Under the pieces are notes generated by a model. It was not told the DNA's origin, did not search any database, and saw nothing but the letters and a program-made list of their open reading frames with translations. Of a DNA stretch of 64,000 nt, positions 1 to 8,185 are shown one piece after another. Numbering within the stretch: the first letter of the stretch is position 1; every line of letters begins with the position of its first letter. The stretch is from Enterococcus diestrammenae (GTDB lineage Bacteria > Bacillota > Bacilli > Lactobacillales > Enterococcaceae): the NCBI RefSeq assembly GCF_009933255.1, contig NZ_MAEI01000033.1, forward strand, positions 15,855-79,854, given 5' to 3'. The position numbers and the translations under genes were made by a program.

Positions 1-747
1 CTTATTTCACCAAAAACCAAAGATGTCTTGCAACGGGCGACCAAAGCTGGTCACATTGTCAGTATTGCCACTGGCCGACCTTTTCGTATGAGCGAACAAT
101 TTTATCGTCAATTAAATCTGAAAAGTCCGATGGTGAACTTTAATGGCGCTTTGGTTCACCTGCCCTATCAACATTGGCTCCAAGAATCAGAAACGCTATT
201 TAGTCGCGACATCGTTTTTGACATCTTGGCACAAAAAGACGCATTACAACTGGACTATATCGCCGCGGAAAACCGGGATACTTTTTTTGTGGATCGAATC
301 GACTTTGAAGATGCCTACCTCTTCTCCAACGAAAAACCCACGGAAGCCAACCTGTTGGAAAATCTCAAAACCAATCCCACTTCCATGTTGGTTCAAACCA
401 ACAATGACATGGCAGAAACTGTGACGAATCAATTGGTACAGCAATACTCTGATTATGTAGATGTCAGTACTTGGGGTGGTCCGAAAGCTATTTTAGAGAT
501 TGTTGCCAAAGGAATCGAAAAAGCTCACGGAGTCAAAATCATTGCTGATTCCTTCCAGATTGATCGTCAAAATATCATCGCGTTTGGTGATGAACACAAC
601 GATGTGGAAATGTTAGACTATGCCGGTTGGGGTGTCGCGATGGCCAATGGTTCAGAAGGTGCCAAAGCAGCTGCCAATGATATCACCGAAAAAACCAACG
701 ATGAAGATGGTCTAGCGGACTACTTGGAAAAGTACCTCGCTATCTAG
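1..747 (+). CDS. HAD-IIB (Cof-type) sugar-phosphatase, 5' end missing
   Basis: The frame is open from base 1, so the N-terminus with the DxDGT nucleophile motif lies left of the window. What remains carries the ATGRP segment typical of Cof-type motif II and, near the C-terminus, the motif IV segment AFGDEHNDVEMLD that binds magnesium. Members are soluble phosphatases acting on sugar phosphates, nucleotides or flavin precursors; the substrate cannot be read from sequence. The TTG at 28 is an internal codon, not a start. The gene ends at a strong terminator and is a paralogue of the HAD gene at 22331-23101. Confidence 0.85.
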   Translation, partial: LISPKTKDVLQRATKAGHIVSIATGRPFRMSEQFYRQLNLKSPMVNFNGALVHLPYQHWLQESETLFSRDIVFDILAQKDALQLDYIAAENRDTFFVDRIDFEDAYLFSNEKPTEANLLENLKTNPTSMLVQTNNDMAETVTNQLVQQYSDYVDVSTWGGPKAILEIVAKGIEKAHGVKIIADSFQIDRQNIIAFGDEHNDVEMLDYAGWGVAMANGSEGAKAAANDITEKTNDEDGLADYLEKYLAI

Positions 748-765
748 AACCGATTGAATCAAAAC

Positions 766-810
766 AAAAAAGCCTGATCCCTACCAGTAATCAAGGGATC
801 AGGCTTTTTT
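766..810 (+). terminator. Rho-independent terminator
   Basis: AAAGCCTGATCCCT pairs with AGGGATCAGGCTTT and is followed by a T run. It ends the HAD gene. The 811-1024 stretch beyond it holds nothing I can recognise. Confidence 0.85.
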
Positions 811-1024
811 CAGATACACAATATCCTCTGATAATTGACTTGCGTTTTTTCTTCTATAAATAGAAAAAACTTTTACCTGTGATTTGTAAATGAAGAACTT
901 TTCAATTCTAAACTACTATAAACAACTTCCTCTTTACTCAAACAGCAGCTGCCAGTCCGGCAAGTTGGCGCAGTCATTCAATTAGTGGCCTCGATGTTCC
1001 AAATTCAATCTTCTCTCTTTGATC

Positions 1025-1053
1025 AAAAAAACCGACACAACCTGTGCCGGTTT
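1025..1053 (-). terminator. Terminator of the TVP38-family gene
   Basis: On the minus strand AACCGGCACA pairs with TGTGTCGGTT (one G-U pair) and runs into seven Ts, just past the stop of the gene at 1065. Confidence 0.8.
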
Positions 1054-1064
1054 ACCTGTTTGAA

Positions 1065-1661
1065 TTAACCTAAAAATCCTGCTAAGAAGTTGCCTCCGTA
1101 CAAAAGCGCCATACTATACAAGAAGATAGACAATGGTTTTGCCAACAAGATAATCGCAGTGTATTTTTTGAGTGAAATGTTTGTCAGCCCAGCCATCAAA
1201 CACAACGCATCATCGGGAGCAACCGGTAAGAATATTGCCAAGGTGAAAAGCTTATCAAAACGATGTTGATTTTCCAGCCAACCAGAGTAGCGATTATAGG
1301 TTTTATCTGAAACCATACTCAAAATAAATGGTTTGCCATAGCGTCTTCCCAATAAGAAAATAATGATGGAACCGATACAGATGCCGACATAATTGTACAC
1401 AAAGCCCATCATCGGACCAAATATCAATACGCCAGCCGCACTAGAAATCCCCCCAGGAATGATCGGAATCACCACTTGCAAAATCTGTAACAATATAAAA
1501 ATCAAAGGGCCCAAGATGATGTTGTCTCCCACTAGTCCTCGTAAGGCATTCATGTCTTTGAAGACACCGAGATTGATAAAATAAATGGTCAAACAGACCG
1601 ACACGGCCAAGCCGATGACTGAAATTGTATTGATTAATCTTCTTGAAGCTGTCACGCTCAT
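1065..1661 (-). CDS. TVP38/TMEM64 (DedA-like, VTT domain) membrane protein
   Basis: A 198-residue polytopic membrane protein. Hydrophobic helices lie near residues 10-32, 50-95 (with a proline/glycine-rich re-entrant motif IIPGGISSAAGVLIFGP), 95-112, 135-155 and 165-190. The motif and the FLPVAPDDALCLMAGLT segment match the VTT domain of the DedA/TVP38 superfamily, which includes lipid scramblases and flippases (undecaprenyl-phosphate transport in some members). The start has a good upstream GGAGA-type site. It stands alone with its own terminator. The substrate is unknown. Confidence 0.85.
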   Translation of the reverse strand: MSVTASRRLINTISVIGLAVSVCLTIYFINLGVFKDMNALRGLVGDNIILGPLIFILLQILQVVIPIIPGGISSAAGVLIFGPMMGFVYNYVGICIGSIIIFLLGRRYGKPFILSMVSDKTYNRYSGWLENQHRFDKLFTLAIFLPVAPDDALCLMAGLTNISLKKYTAIILLAKPLSIFLYSMALLYGGNFLAGFLG

Positions 1662-1831
1662 GGGATCATCTCCTTTTCTCCTTTATTATAAAAGAATGCC
1701 CCTTGCTTTTCGATCTTTTTACCTGTCATTTGTCAAACAGTTTTGTAAGGTAGCTAGCTTCTCTCATTCACACCTTTACTATAAAGCGTTTCGGAAAAAA
1801 GAACATCAGCCTTTAGGCGTAATTTTCCTCC

Positions 1832-2305
1832 TCAATCACTAGTAGAAGCTGTCGATTGCTTCCGCTTCAGCCAGTGAACCCATTTACGAATGACTGTTTC
1901 GCAAGCGCCTGTAATCATAAAAGCACCAGCAATTGCGGCGGCAGTTACTAAAACGATGACGACGTTTTCTGTTGCCACTTGATTGTCCCCTAACACCAGC
2001 TCTCGAACCGCTTTATAGGCTGGGCCTCCTGGTACTAGTGGGACTAAGCTTGGAATATTGAAGATAATGACTGGCATTTTTTGAAAACGAGAATAAAAAA
2101 TACTCAGTAAGCCGATTAAAAAAGCCGCGATAAAATTGGCTAACCCTAAGCCAGTCCCCACTTCCCGCAATCCCCAATAGACAATCCACCCCAAACCACC
2201 AGTAATGCCAGTGGCTACCAAAGCCTTACGAGGAATATTGGTCAGAACGCCAAAAGCCACCGAACTTAAAAAGCCAAAGAATAATTGAATCAACCAACTC
2301 ATCAT
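1832..2305 (-). CDS. ThrE-type exporter, C-terminal-half subunit (DUF3815, YjjB-like)
   Basis: A 157-residue membrane protein with about four or five helices and a short basic tail. It matches the C-terminal half of threonine/serine exporter ThrE, with the loop FNIPSLVPLVPGGPAYKAVR as the family signature. In many Firmicutes and in E. coli (YjjPB) the exporter is split into two genes, as here: the start overlaps the end of the upstream partner by four bases (ATGA), so the two are translationally coupled. Likely role: export of small amino or carboxylic acids through the cytoplasmic membrane; the substrate is inferred from the family. Confidence 0.85.
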   Translation of the reverse strand: MMSWLIQLFFGFLSSVAFGVLTNIPRKALVATGITGGLGWIVYWGLREVGTGLGLANFIAAFLIGLLSIFYSRFQKMPVIIFNIPSLVPLVPGGPAYKAVRELVLGDNQVATENVVIVLVTAAAIAGAFMITGACETVIRKWVHWLKRKQSTASTSD

Positions 2306-3060
2306 AAGACACCTCCAAAGGCAGATAAGATAAAAGCAATCCCGATACCAATCGCCGCGGCTGTGAAGACAGCTTCAATTCCTCTTGCAATGCCACTGAT
2401 CAAATCTCCCGCCATGATATCGCGAAAGGAATTGGTAATGGCCACCCCTGGTACTAAAGGCATCACGGCCCCGATAATTAGATTATCAACATTTTCTGCC
2501 AATCCAAAGTTGACACAAAAGACCGCTGAGGCCCCAATGACCAGCGCCGCGATAAACATATCCAAAAAGCTCAGCCCCAACCATCTTTTCGCCACTGTCG
2601 CACTAAACAATCCCAAACCACCAATGACAAACGTCGCGATAAAATCACGCCAACTGCCACCAAAGGCATACATCAAGGTAGCACTGACTATACCAGCTGC
2701 CAACACTTGTGTGATAAAGCGATAACTTGGCGTATTTTTTTGAGCTTGTCGCAGCTGGTCGTACAGCTCCTGTAAACTAATTTGCTTTTCGGCAAATTGA
2801 CGCGACAGCTGATTGACGGCAACGACTTTTTCCAAATTAATCGCCCGTTCATGGACATCTTCCAACTGGCAATACGGACCTTCTCTAAAGCCCATAAACA
2901 AACCTGTCGCAGTGACATAGCTAACACAATCAGCTTCACCAGCATTGCGGGCAATGCGCAACATGGTATCTTCCACCCGATAAACTTCTGAGCCATTCTC
3001 CATCATGATTTTTCCTGCTAACACACAAGTTTTTAAAATCATTTTTTTATTTTTACTCAT
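2302..3060 (-). CDS. ThrE-type exporter, N-terminal-half subunit (DUF1212, YjjP-like)
   Basis: A 252-residue protein with a soluble N-terminal region (about 1-115) containing the conserved GKIMMENGSEVYRVEDTM segment of DUF1212, followed by five hydrophobic helices. It pairs with the DUF3815 gene that overlaps its 3' end to make a full ThrE-like exporter. The second half repeats the VPGVAITNSFRD loop that mirrors VPGGPAY in the partner, as expected for duplicated halves. The intergenic region 3061-3386 upstream is AT-rich and divergent from the TetR gene. Confidence 0.85.
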   Translation of the reverse strand: MSKNKKMILKTCVLAGKIMMENGSEVYRVEDTMLRIARNAGEADCVSYVTATGLFMGFREGPYCQLEDVHERAINLEKVVAVNQLSRQFAEKQISLQELYDQLRQAQKNTPSYRFITQVLAAGIVSATLMYAFGGSWRDFIATFVIGGLGLFSATVAKRWLGLSFLDMFIAALVIGASAVFCVNFGLAENVDNLIIGAVMPLVPGVAITNSFRDIMAGDLISGIARGIEAVFTAAAIGIGIAFILSAFGGVL

Positions 3061-3291
3061 TTGCCAGTCTCCTTGTATGAAGTTGTTTTCAAAACAATAA
3101 TGCTAGGTTATCTGAAATTTTTGTATTCAACATTAACAAGTTTATTTTCAAATATATTAATAACCAAAAGAAGTATAACAATAAACCTACTATTTAGACA
3201 TCATTTGTCTTTTTTACTCTTAAAAATCAGCTAGTAGCCCAGTTTATAAAACACTAAAGTTATTTTATAATTCGTTTTTGCATCTTAAATA

Positions 3292-3365
3292 ATAACGTAA
3301 CGAGTGTATCATTTCCCAAAAAAGAGATTTCCCTTTATAATGGATTCAGGCATAGATTACGTTAT
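3292..3365 (+). promoter_or_regulatory. TetR gene promoter region with inverted repeat
   Basis: ATAACGTAA at 3292-3300 is the exact reverse complement of TTACGTTAT at 3357-3365. A TATAAT at 3336-3341 lies between them and gives a leader of about 40 bases before the start at 3387. The two arms bracket the promoter, an arrangement that fits autorepression by the TetR product. The -35 (TTCCCA, 3313-3318) is weak. Operator function is an inference. Confidence 0.45.
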
Positions 3366-3386
3366 AATAATGAAGGGAGTATTGTT

Positions 3387-3962
3387 ATGCGTCGAAAAGT
3401 TTATACCAAAGACCAGATTCTTAAAGCGGCCTATGAACTGATAGCAAAAGAAGGGTTTGGTAAATTTACCGCCCGCAACATTGCCAAAAAAATGGGGATT
3501 TCGACCCAACCGATCTATCTTGAGTTCAAAAATATGCAAGATTTAAAAAACACTTTAGTAGAATCTATCATGACCGACTTACATGAAAATGTCTTTCCAG
3601 TTCGTCATACAGATGATATTATTGTCGATCTCGGTCTCAATTATATCAATTTTGCTCGAGAAAATCGCAATTTATATGTTGCCTTGTATGTCGATGAGTA
3701 TGGTGGCGGCCAGATGGTACACGATTTTTCTTACGATTACTTTAAAGAAAACGTGTCAAAAGATCCAAAATATGCCGATTTAAGCGAAGACTACATTAAA
3801 CCGCTTCACGATGGCATTTGGATTACAGTCACTGGGATTGCTTCGTTGATGTCTTCTGGAATCATCCAGCCTAGTCGAGAAGAGATTATTGAATTAATCC
3901 AACGGGCTATTGAAATGATTTTAAACGTCAAAGAACCCGAAAAAGTCTTCGATAATTACTGA
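3387..3962 (+). CDS. TetR/AcrR family transcriptional regulator
   Basis: A 191-residue regulator. Residues 6-50 form the TetR helix-turn-helix (ILKAAYELIAKEGFGKFTAR then NIAKKMGISTQPIYLEFKNM). The remaining 140 residues are a ligand-binding domain with no family signature I recognise. GAAGGGAG lies eight bases before the ATG. It stands alone between the divergent ThrE genes and tRNA-Ser, so it may act on itself, on the exporter or elsewhere; an inverted repeat around its promoter favours autoregulation. Confidence 0.88.
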   Translation: MRRKVYTKDQILKAAYELIAKEGFGKFTARNIAKKMGISTQPIYLEFKNMQDLKNTLVESIMTDLHENVFPVRHTDDIIVDLGLNYINFARENRNLYVALYVDEYGGGQMVHDFSYDYFKENVSKDPKYADLSEDYIKPLHDGIWITVTGIASLMSSGIIQPSREEIIELIQRAIEMILNVKEPEKVFDNY

Positions 3963-3967
3963 ACTTG

Positions 3968-4019
3968 TCACCACTCATGAGTGATTTTCGCAAATCATAC
4001 AGGAGTGGTGGTATTTTTT
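3968..4019 (+). terminator. Terminator after the TetR gene
   Basis: CACCACTC (3969-3976) pairs with GAGTGGTG (4003-4010) and is followed by GTATTTTTTC. Confidence 0.75.
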
Positions 4020-4020
4020 C

Positions 4021-4049
4021 TTGACAAATCCGTAATTTTTGCGAAAATA
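4021..4049 (+). promoter_or_regulatory. Promoter of tRNA-Ser
   Basis: A consensus TTGACA at 4021-4026 lies 16-17 bases before GAAAAT/AAAATA at 4043-4049, about a dozen bases upstream of the mature tRNA. Confidence 0.6.
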
Positions 4050-4062
4050 GGACATGTGCCTT

Positions 4063-4150
4063 GGAGAGTTGGCAGAGTGGTAATGCAACGGACTCGAAAT
4101 CCGTCGAACCGGCTAATACCGGCGCGCAGGTTCAAATCCTGTACTCTCCT
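4063..4150 (+). tRNA. tRNA-Ser (anticodon CGA)
   Basis: The acceptor arm GGAGAGT pairs with ACTCTCC. The anticodon stem ACGGA/TCCGT encloses the loop CTCGAAA with anticodon CGA. There is a long class II variable arm (CCGGC/GCCGG type) and the TPsiC arm GCAGGTTCAAATCCTGT. CCA is not encoded. It reads UCG codons. A terminator follows at 4166-4202, and a 12-bp-period direct repeat like that behind ssrA lies 60 bases downstream. Confidence 0.95.
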
Positions 4151-4165
4151 TTATATCAAGGTTTT

Positions 4166-4202
4166 TGGCGCTTTTGACCATTAGTCGAAAGCGTCTTTTT
4201 TT
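4166..4202 (+). terminator. Terminator after tRNA-Ser
   Basis: GGCGCTTTTGAC pairs with GTCGAAAGCGTC and runs into eight Ts. Confidence 0.8.
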
Positions 4203-4209
4203 TGTGTTT

Positions 4210-4233
4210 TGGGGCAGAGAATGGGGCAGAAAA
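4210..4233 (+). repeat. 12-bp tandem direct repeat downstream of tRNA-Ser
   Basis: TGGGGCAGAGAA (4210-4221) is followed directly by TGGGGCAGAAAA (4222-4233). The same architecture, with a different sequence, sits behind ssrA at 23708-23731. Such paired short direct repeats flanking an attachment site resemble arm-type binding sites of tyrosine integrases, so this may be the scar of an element once inserted at tRNA-Ser. The remaining stretch to 4342 holds no gene. Confidence 0.4.
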
Positions 4234-4342
4234 GTTACAAGAGCCTTAATAAAAAAACGCACTCTTGACTCACGCTCTTCCTATAAACCTTACCAGTTCC
4301 GTTCTGGCTAAAAATACCGTAAACTAAACTTAGGTGATGACG

Positions 4343-6145
4343 ATGAACTATTTGAAGAAAACATTATTAAATACTTGGGAATTTCTCCGCAATACGCAAG
4401 CCTACTTCCGGGATGTCTTGCTGATGCACGGCTTTATTTTATTTGGTTTGCTCCCCTTACTTTCAAGTTCCACAAAATTTATCCTTAAGCGGGGAAAGAT
4501 TTCTTATTTATCAAATGAAAATATCGGCGAAATCTTGACGCAACACCCTGCTGTGGCGCTGTTATTGGGATTGACGCTACTATTTATTTTGTTGGCAGTA
4601 TTTTTCGAATTTACCTTTTTACTTTTAAGCGTCTATTTTATTCAACAAAAAGAAGCGGTCTCCCTCAAGCAATTATTGAAAATGACCTTGCTTCAAATGA
4701 AGAAAATTCGTCCCTCCGTCATTCTTTTCTTTATTTTTTATTTTCTGCTCGTACTTCCCATTGGTGGCTTGAATTTCAATTCTGATCTGCTTAGTCGGAT
4801 TAAGTTACCCGCCTTTATCATGGACTTTATTTTTACCAATCGACTCTGGGTTGTTTCTGCCTTTATTTTAGGTTACTTGATTTTGGTTTATTTAGGCATT
4901 CGGGTGATTTTTGCTTTGCCGGAAATGATTTTACGGGACCGGTCCTTTGGGGCTGCGGTAAAAGAAAGCTGGGAAGTCACCCAGCGCCGTTTTTTCTCAA
5001 TCATCGGTCGCTTTTTATTCATTATCGGTAGTATTTTGTTGATAACAACTGCTGGTACCACCTTGGTCATTGCCTTGCAAGCAGGGGTTGAGCATTTTTT
5101 GCCTGACCAAGCCTTGAATACCGCTATTTTTGCTATGACCTTTTTGCAATTTTTCTTCCTATTAAACTTGGTGCTTTCGACAGTGGGGATTTTCGCGATT
5201 ATTGTTGATTACATGGCAGATGAAGGCTTTTTGCCGGCGATTCCCAAATGGTTTTATCGTGAACCGTTGAAACCTGTTTCCCACCGCCATCTGAAAAACT
5301 CTTTAATGGTGGCTTTGGCAATCTTCTTTGGTATCGGGGTCAGCATTTACAATATGAATTATTTAACCAACATGAGTCAAAAAATCCCTATCACAGCATC
5401 CCATCGAGGCGTTTCTGATAAAAACGGGGTCCAAAACAGTCTGCAAGCACTGACAGCGACCCACAACCATTATCATCCTGATTATATCGAAATGGACGTG
5501 CAACTGACCAAAGACAAGCAGTTTTTGGTCGCCCATGACTTTAATCTAGCCCGGCTTACTGGTCAAGCCCTACGTCCTGAAGAGGCAACTCTAGCGGAGT
5601 CGTTAGCTTTGACCCTCACCGAAAATGGGAAACAAGCCCCTCTCGTTAGTTTTGATGACTACTTAGCGACAGCTGAAACCCTCCAACAAAAACTAATTGT
5701 CGAAATCAAGCTCAAAAAAGCTGATCCAGTAGAAATTGCAACTCTTTTTGTCAATCGCTACGGGTCTCGCCTCCAAGCAGCTGGTAGTCTGGTTCAAAGC
5801 CTTTCTTACCCAGTGGTTGAAGAAGTCAAAACCCTTACTCCAAACCTAACTGTCGGATATACCTTGCCATTTAACATCGTGGGTCCCCCAGTTACCAAAG
5901 CCGACTTCTTGACTATGGAATACAGTACCATCAATCGCAATTTTATTGAATCTGCCGAAAATGATGGCAAACAAGTTTTTGTTTGGACCCCAAATAATGA
6001 AGATGACATTAGTCGGATGATGTTTTACGGGGTGGACGGTATTATCACCGATTCCATGGCAACTCTCAATCGTGTCATTGAGCAACGTCAGGATCAGACG
6101 ACTTATTCTGATAAACTCCTTAATTTTGTCATCGGAATTGGCTAG
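4343..6145 (+). CDS. Membrane-anchored glycerophosphodiester phosphodiesterase
   Basis: Hydrolyses glycerophosphodiesters to glycerol-3-phosphate and an alcohol. Residues 1-340 carry about eight hydrophobic helices (the GPDPase membrane domain). From about residue 345 follows a GDPD TIM-barrel domain facing outside, with the catalytic HRG (ITASHRGVSDKNGVQNSLQ), the metal ligands in YIEMDVQLT, the second histidine in FLVAHDFNLARLTG and KLIVEIKLKK. The length of 600 residues fits the membrane-fused class. The ATG at 4343 is chosen because AGGTGA lies five bases before it; GTG 4334 and ATG 4337 are in frame upstream. The likely substrates are phospholipid head groups or teichoic acid polyglycerol phosphate. 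Confidence 0.9.
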   Translation: MNYLKKTLLNTWEFLRNTQAYFRDVLLMHGFILFGLLPLLSSSTKFILKRGKISYLSNENIGEILTQHPAVALLLGLTLLFILLAVFFEFTFLLLSVYFIQQKEAVSLKQLLKMTLLQMKKIRPSVILFFIFYFLLVLPIGGLNFNSDLLSRIKLPAFIMDFIFTNRLWVVSAFILGYLILVYLGIRVIFALPEMILRDRSFGAAVKESWEVTQRRFFSIIGRFLFIIGSILLITTAGTTLVIALQAGVEHFLPDQALNTAIFAMTFLQFFFLLNLVLSTVGIFAIIVDYMADEGFLPAIPKWFYREPLKPVSHRHLKNSLMVALAIFFGIGVSIYNMNYLTNMSQKIPITASHRGVSDKNGVQNSLQALTATHNHYHPDYIEMDVQLTKDKQFLVAHDFNLARLTGQALRPEEATLAESLALTLTENGKQAPLVSFDDYLATAETLQQKLIVEIKLKKADPVEIATLFVNRYGSRLQAAGSLVQSLSYPVVEEVKTLTPNLTVGYTLPFNIVGPPVTKADFLTMEYSTINRNFIESAENDGKQVFVWTPNNEDDISRMMFYGVDGIITDSMATLNRVIEQRQDQTTYSDKLLNFVIGIG

Positions 6146-6195
6146 TTACATCAGTTGTTATCTATTAGAAGCAAAAAATAGCTAAAAAAATGCAC

Positions 6196-6245
6196 AAAAA
6201 AATAATCCAGCAGCGATTCCTGTTTTTTCGCTGCTGGATTTTTTG
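6196..6245. terminator. Bidirectional terminator between converging genes
   Basis: AATCCAGCAGCGA pairs with TCGCTGCTGGATT. T runs follow on the plus strand (6238-6244) and on the minus strand (complement of the A run before 6203). It serves both the GDPD gene and the small gene at 6251. Confidence 0.85.
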
Positions 6246-6250
6246 ATTGT

Positions 6251-6469
6251 CTAGCCTACCAAAGCAATACCGATTTGCTGTTGGACGTCTTCGTATCTGA
6301 CCAACATCCGATGCTGGTACTCGATGACTTTCGTGCGGTCTGCTCGGTGGCAATCCTCCACTGTAATCACAACCGTGTTGGTATAAGCATGTTCCACCGT
6401 GCCTACCACTTCGTTAGTCAGTCCAATCGGTTTGCATATGTAGGATTTTCCAATTTCTACGTGTTCCAT
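6251..6469 (-). CDS. Small DUF2187-like protein (YkvS family)
   Basis: A 72-residue soluble protein, probably a small SH3/KOW-like beta barrel. The pattern GTVEHAYTNTVVITVEDC followed by KVIEYQHRMLVRYE fits DUF2187, whose members end in a conserved (V/E)(N/Y)H(K/R) strand. Function is unknown for the family. GGAGGA lies eight bases before the ATG. It shares a bidirectional terminator with the convergent GDPD gene. Confidence 0.7.
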   Translation of the reverse strand: MEHVEIGKSYICKPIGLTNEVVGTVEHAYTNTVVITVEDCHRADRTKVIEYQHRMLVRYEDVQQQIGIALVG

Positions 6470-6650
6470 TTAGCGTTCCTCCGTGTTGTTTTATTTGTAC
6501 ATATAATAACAGAAAAAAATAGATTTGAAAACGTTTTTCACAATTTTTTTTAATTTTTATTTGGCTATTACGGCGATATCCCCTACTTTTTAATTATCTT
6601 TATTAGATTTGTCTGTTTTTTTCTTACTGAATGATAATTTTAAGGGACTT

Positions 6651-6782
6651 ATGAAGGTGAACTTGAGCGATTCTTCATTTTTAATTGATTAAACCCACCT
6701 TATTATATTAGCTATTGCTGGAGTTATTTATTACGTCATCAAACAATGGTGTCATTTATCTTTCTTACAATACCTGATTTAA
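6651..6782 (+). pseudogene. Possible remnant of a small membrane peptide gene
   Basis: One frame reads a 13-residue start, a TAA, then a hydrophobic stretch (LIILAIAGVIYYVIKQW) ending at TAA 6780-6782. It may be a disrupted small membrane protein or chance. It is the only coding-like signal in the AT-rich gap 6470-6938. Confidence 0.25.
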
Positions 6783-6938
6783 CGGGAAAAAGAGCTATTC
6801 TAACGATAGAAATACTTAATTTTATCTTATCGATTGCAAAATGATTACTGATTTCTTTGCTATTTTTAATTTATCATGATATATTAAAATAGTCGGTGAA
6901 ACCACTAACGAAATAAACTTATGAAAGCAGGTGAACAG

Positions 6939-7082
6939 ATGACATTTACTGAAACTGAATTGACGTATCGAGTAGCTTTTGATACAAAGAGCAATCGCTT
7001 CATGGCAATCAATGCCCACGATGAAACCCACATCGCTTATGGTGTGACCATCGAGGAAGCTGTACGTAACTTGCGCGCTTAA
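6939..7082 (+). CDS. 47-residue protein of unknown function, HicB-like fold fragment
   Basis: Too short for usual ORF cut-offs, but it has AGGTGA six bases before its ATG and a terminator after it. The sequence TYRVAFDTKSNRFMAI followed by YGVTIEEAVRNLRA resembles the beta-strand and helix of HicB-like proteins (V.F....GY....P......G.T.EEA..N) without a DNA-binding tail. No HicA toxin is adjacent. A 9-codon GTG frame with AAGGAG before it follows at 7101-7130. The function is not known. Confidence 0.6.
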   Translation: MTFTETELTYRVAFDTKSNRFMAINAHDETHIAYGVTIEEAVRNLRA

Positions 7083-7127
7083 TCAAAAAGGAGCCTAAAA
7101 GTGAAAACCGTAGAAGCGAAAATCCAT

Positions 7128-7168
7128 TAAATTCGTCTGTCAGCTCTTACTGATGGACGAATTTTTGT
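7128..7168 (+). terminator. Terminator after the 47-residue gene
   Basis: AAATTCGTC pairs with GACGAATTT around a bulged inner stem (GTCAG/CTGAT) and runs into Ts at 7162-7166. Confidence 0.75.
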
Positions 7169-7194
7169 TTACATAGCCTCAAACAGCGAAATTC

Positions 7195-7223
7195 TTTACC
7201 AGTTACTGAGAATTCTCTATAAT
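7195..7223 (+). promoter_or_regulatory. Promoter of the aquaporin-family gene
   Basis: TTTACC at 7195-7200, a 17-base spacer and a perfect TATAAT at 7218-7223, about 28 bases before the start codon. Confidence 0.6.
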
Positions 7224-7250
7224 AAGGGATAGAAAAGGAGATGTCTTATT

Positions 7251-7937
7251 ATGGAATTATTCAGAAAAATATTTGGAGAGTTTATCGGGACTTTTATGTT
7301 AGTCTTCGTTGGTACCGGTGTGGTTGTCTTGGTCAATCCTGATCCACTAACAATCGGTTTAGCCTTTGGTCTGACCGTTACCTTGATGGATTACGCTATC
7401 GGCCACGGTGGTTTGTCAGATGGTCACTTCAACCCCGCAGTTACAGTAGCGATGGCCATCAATGATCGGGTCCCTGTCAAAGATGGCTTATTCTACATCT
7501 TAGCTCAATTGGTGGGTGCCGTCTGTGCTTCGGCTTGTGTTGGTGTTTTAGGTAATGCTTTAGGTGTCCCTGCTGGTTCTTATGGTCAAACAGACTTCAC
7601 CAACATCAACGCTGGTATGGCTTTTGCTTTTGAAGCATTGATTACGTTCTTATTCATTTTTGTGATCTTGATGGTTACAAGTAAAAAATACGGTAGCAAA
7701 CAAATGGCTTCCATTGCTATCGGTGCCGCTCTTGGTCTTTTGATCATCTTGGCATCCAACTTAACCGGTGGCTCATTGAACCCTGCTCGTAGCTTTGGTC
7801 CAGCAATCTTCGCCGGTGGTACTGCCCTTTCTCACTACTGGGTATTCTTGTTTGCCCCACTAGTTGGTGCCATTGTCGCTGCTTTCATTGCCAAATTCAT
7901 GGGTAGTGAAGAAGGCTTAACTGAAGACGACGACTAA
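7251..7937 (+). CDS. MIP-family channel (aquaporin/glycerol facilitator)
   Basis: A 228-residue membrane channel with six helices and the two NPA half-helix loops: HFNPAVT (about residue 63) and SLNPARS (about residue 178). The length and the spacing of the NPA boxes fit AqpZ-like water channels. The second box is followed by R, the selectivity-filter arginine, and NPARSFGPA is the AqpZ-type signature; glycerol transport cannot be excluded. The C-terminus is acidic. AAAAGGAG lies before the ATG. It is a single-gene unit with promoter and terminator. Confidence 0.92.
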   Translation: MELFRKIFGEFIGTFMLVFVGTGVVVLVNPDPLTIGLAFGLTVTLMDYAIGHGGLSDGHFNPAVTVAMAINDRVPVKDGLFYILAQLVGAVCASACVGVLGNALGVPAGSYGQTDFTNINAGMAFAFEALITFLFIFVILMVTSKKYGSKQMASIAIGAALGLLIILASNLTGGSLNPARSFGPAIFAGGTALSHYWVFLFAPLVGAIVAAFIAKFMGSEEGLTEDDD

Positions 7938-7967
7938 TTCATCAGAACAATCCACAACACGCAAACC

Positions 7968-8013
7968 AAAAGCTTATCTTCCTTTTAAATAAATGGGAAG
8001 ATAAGCTTTTTTT
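7968..8013 (+). terminator. Terminator of the aquaporin gene
   Basis: AAAGCTTATCTTCC pairs with GGAAGATAAGCTTT and is followed by TTTT. Confidence 0.85.
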
Positions 8014-8112
8014 ATGACTCCCTTTTTAAGCTTAAGCTGCTAATTAGACGAAAGCCAAGATGTAGAAAGTATCACAAATCTTGTTTACACCTAAAAGCCA
8101 GCAAACGAGATA

Positions 8113-8142
8113 TTGGAGTCTAGTTGACAAGTCTTGTATAAT
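8113..8142 (+). promoter_or_regulatory. Probable promoter of the 90-residue gene
   Basis: TATAAT at 8137-8142 with TTGGAG (8113-8118) 18 bases upstream. A TTGACA at 8124 is too close to serve as its -35. Confidence 0.45.
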
Positions 8143-8185
8143 AAACGTACGGCTTTAGCCAATAAACCATGAGGAGTGAAAAATC

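Noticed and set aside
3981..4184. A 67-codon frame across tRNA-Ser
   Set aside because: It runs through the tRNA and both flanking terminators.
4205..4260. The sequence behind tRNA-Ser as the C-terminal codons of an integrase (FWGREWGRKV)
   Set aside because: Too short, no upstream frame (a terminator stands there); I prefer the direct-repeat reading.
6822..7031. A 69-codon minus-strand frame
   Set aside because: It overlaps the 47-residue plus gene, which has a ribosome site and terminator; no site on the minus strand.
6939..7130. HicAB toxin-antitoxin pair
   Set aside because: Only part of a HicB-like pattern and no HicA gene; the 9-codon frame behind it cannot be a toxin of that kind.
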